From: Ophiocordyceps camponoti-saundersi (nom. inval.)
Taxonomy: Eukaryota > Ascomycota > Sordariomycetes > Hypocreales > Ophiocordycipitaceae
Direction: 5' to 3'
Length of the DNA: 34,814 nucleotides
NCBI GenBank assembly: GCA_003339415.1
Contig: PDHQ01000335.1
Coordinates: 1 to 34,814, forward strand
Within the stretch, counting starts at the first letter, position 1; every line of letters begins with the position of its first letter. Positions 33,732 through 34,814 of this stretch are shown piece by piece. The notes beneath the pieces are model-generated. The model had not been told where the DNA came from. It did not search any database and was given only the letters and a program-made list of their open reading frames with translations. A program made the translations under genes and the position numbers.

Positions 33732-33830
33732 TGTTTATTTATTTATTATTTAGTAATAGTAAGGGTATTTATATAAGGTATAGAAGGTGCTTATATAAGC
33801 AGAACTAACTAAATAATAAATAAATAATAA
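33732..33830. repeat. hairpin with ~21-bp inverted arms, possibly an LTR edge or MITE
   Basis: The left arm TTTATTTATTTATTATTTAGT (33734-33754) and right arm (ACTAAATAATAAATAAATAA, about 33808-33827) are inverted copies around a ~53-base loop. The loop holds GCTTATATAAGC, a 12-base palindrome (about 33789-33800). Short TG and CA pairs survive (TTGTTT, AGGTGC, AGCAGA). Read leftward the segment ends ...AAATAAACA, which could be the end of the copia-2 5' LTR. Confidence 0.5.
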
Positions 33831-33839
33831 AGTTAGTTA

Positions 33840-34686
33840 AATATTAACTTAAACTTAAATAAGGATTAAATTATTATTAGATTTATTTTAGCGCGCTAAT
33901 CCTAATATAAAAGTATATTATCGCTAATAAAAATATCTAAAGCTTAGGCTAAGGCTACTTTTACTAGAATAATTTATTAATTTAATATTAGTTTAAGGTA
34001 TATTAAGTTTTAAAAATAAGCTATATATATATTATTATATTAAATACCCTTTTTAATATATTAATAATAAGCTATTATTTAATAAAATACTTACTCCTAA
34101 TAAATATTTACTTTTAGCGGCTATTTGTTTATATAGCTAATATAATTTTAATAAAGGAGGACTTTTTTTATATTACTATACTTAATATTATCGCGCTATG
34201 CTTAAGATAAAAGCGTAGGCAGCGGCGGGGATATAAAAAGATTACGCTCTTCAGGTTATATATAACAGGGCGTAATAAATATCGCTATAATTATAAGAGG
34301 TAGCGTCCTAGCGCGTATATAAAACGCTATCGCTAATAAAATATTTAAAGCGTAAATAACTAAGGGAGTAAGTAATAGCTATATATATTAAAAAAAGGCT
34401 AAGTTTAAATATATATTAATATTTAATATAATTTTTATTTAAAATAAACTAAAGGCTAAATTTTAATTAATATATTTTCTATATAATAGCGGATTATTTT
34501 TATAAGCATATTATTATCCTTAATATCACCTTTTAACGTTAAGCTTAAGATAATAATATAATATCCGCGTAATAAGGTAAGTATTTAAAGCAGCTATTAA
34601 GATATATATATAATCTTAACTTAAAGTTAGTATAAAACTTTACTATACCTAACTTAAAATTAATTTAAATTTACCTTTTTATACGC
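33840..34686. other. no gene recognised
   Basis: AT-rich with two GC-richer patches (34196-34280 and 34290-34330). A string near TATCGCTAATAAAATATTTAAAGC occurs twice (33918 and 34328, with few differences). It could be part of the copia-2 LTR or of older flanking repeat. I see no motif. Confidence 0.4.

Positions 34687-34814
<128 letters not shown>

Overview
The window looks like an AT-rich, gene-free block from a filamentous ascomycete (Pezizomycotina) genome. It is built of nested transposable elements inactivated by repeat-induced point mutation (RIP). The dinucleotides CA and TG are nearly absent while TA is everywhere: the first 300 bases hold two TG and no CA, yet CG is still common. 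Nearly every stop is TAA or TAG and falls where CAA, CAG or TGG would be expected. Catalytic Asp codons read as Asn. The element types (Ty1/copia, chromodomain Ty3/gypsy, Tad1-like LINEs, TA-flanked DNA element) fit such a fungus. I cannot name the species. No intact protein gene, tRNA, rRNA or CRISPR was seen.

Layout. 1-1406 is the 3' part of a copia pol (+). 1407-2294 is unassigned. 2295-9604 is a family I do not recognise: an inverted copy A (2295-3566), a spacer, then an element (4615-9604) with inverted ends, two tandem copies B and C of a ~1.58 kb unit, and an inserted 1559-bp TA-flanked element (7947-9505). 9605-10290 and 31080-33731 appear to be the two halves of a second copia element (-), split by a gypsy insertion.

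10291-31079 is that gypsy element, 20.8 kb between 249- and 250-bp LTRs. It is not a giant element. Two LINEs sit inside it: LINE-2 (-, 11695-18341, candidate 15-bp target duplication) in the gag-protease junction, and LINE-1 (+, 18514-25718, 14-bp target duplication) in the protease. Removing both leaves ~6.9 kb, a normal chromovirus size. It also rejoins gag, protease, RT, RNase H, integrase and chromodomain in one reading frame of roughly 1,500 codons with no net frameshift, so this element was silenced by point transitions rather than indels.

The inferred order of events is: copia-2 first, then gypsy into copia-2, then LINE-1 and LINE-2 into gypsy. Layers look similarly depleted of CA/TG, which suggests RIP acted after or throughout the nesting. 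The window ends in a (TAA)n microsatellite of about 128 bp. The least explained parts are the A/B/C family, the opposite-strand open frame near 23.4-24.5 kb, and 29.2-30.8 kb.
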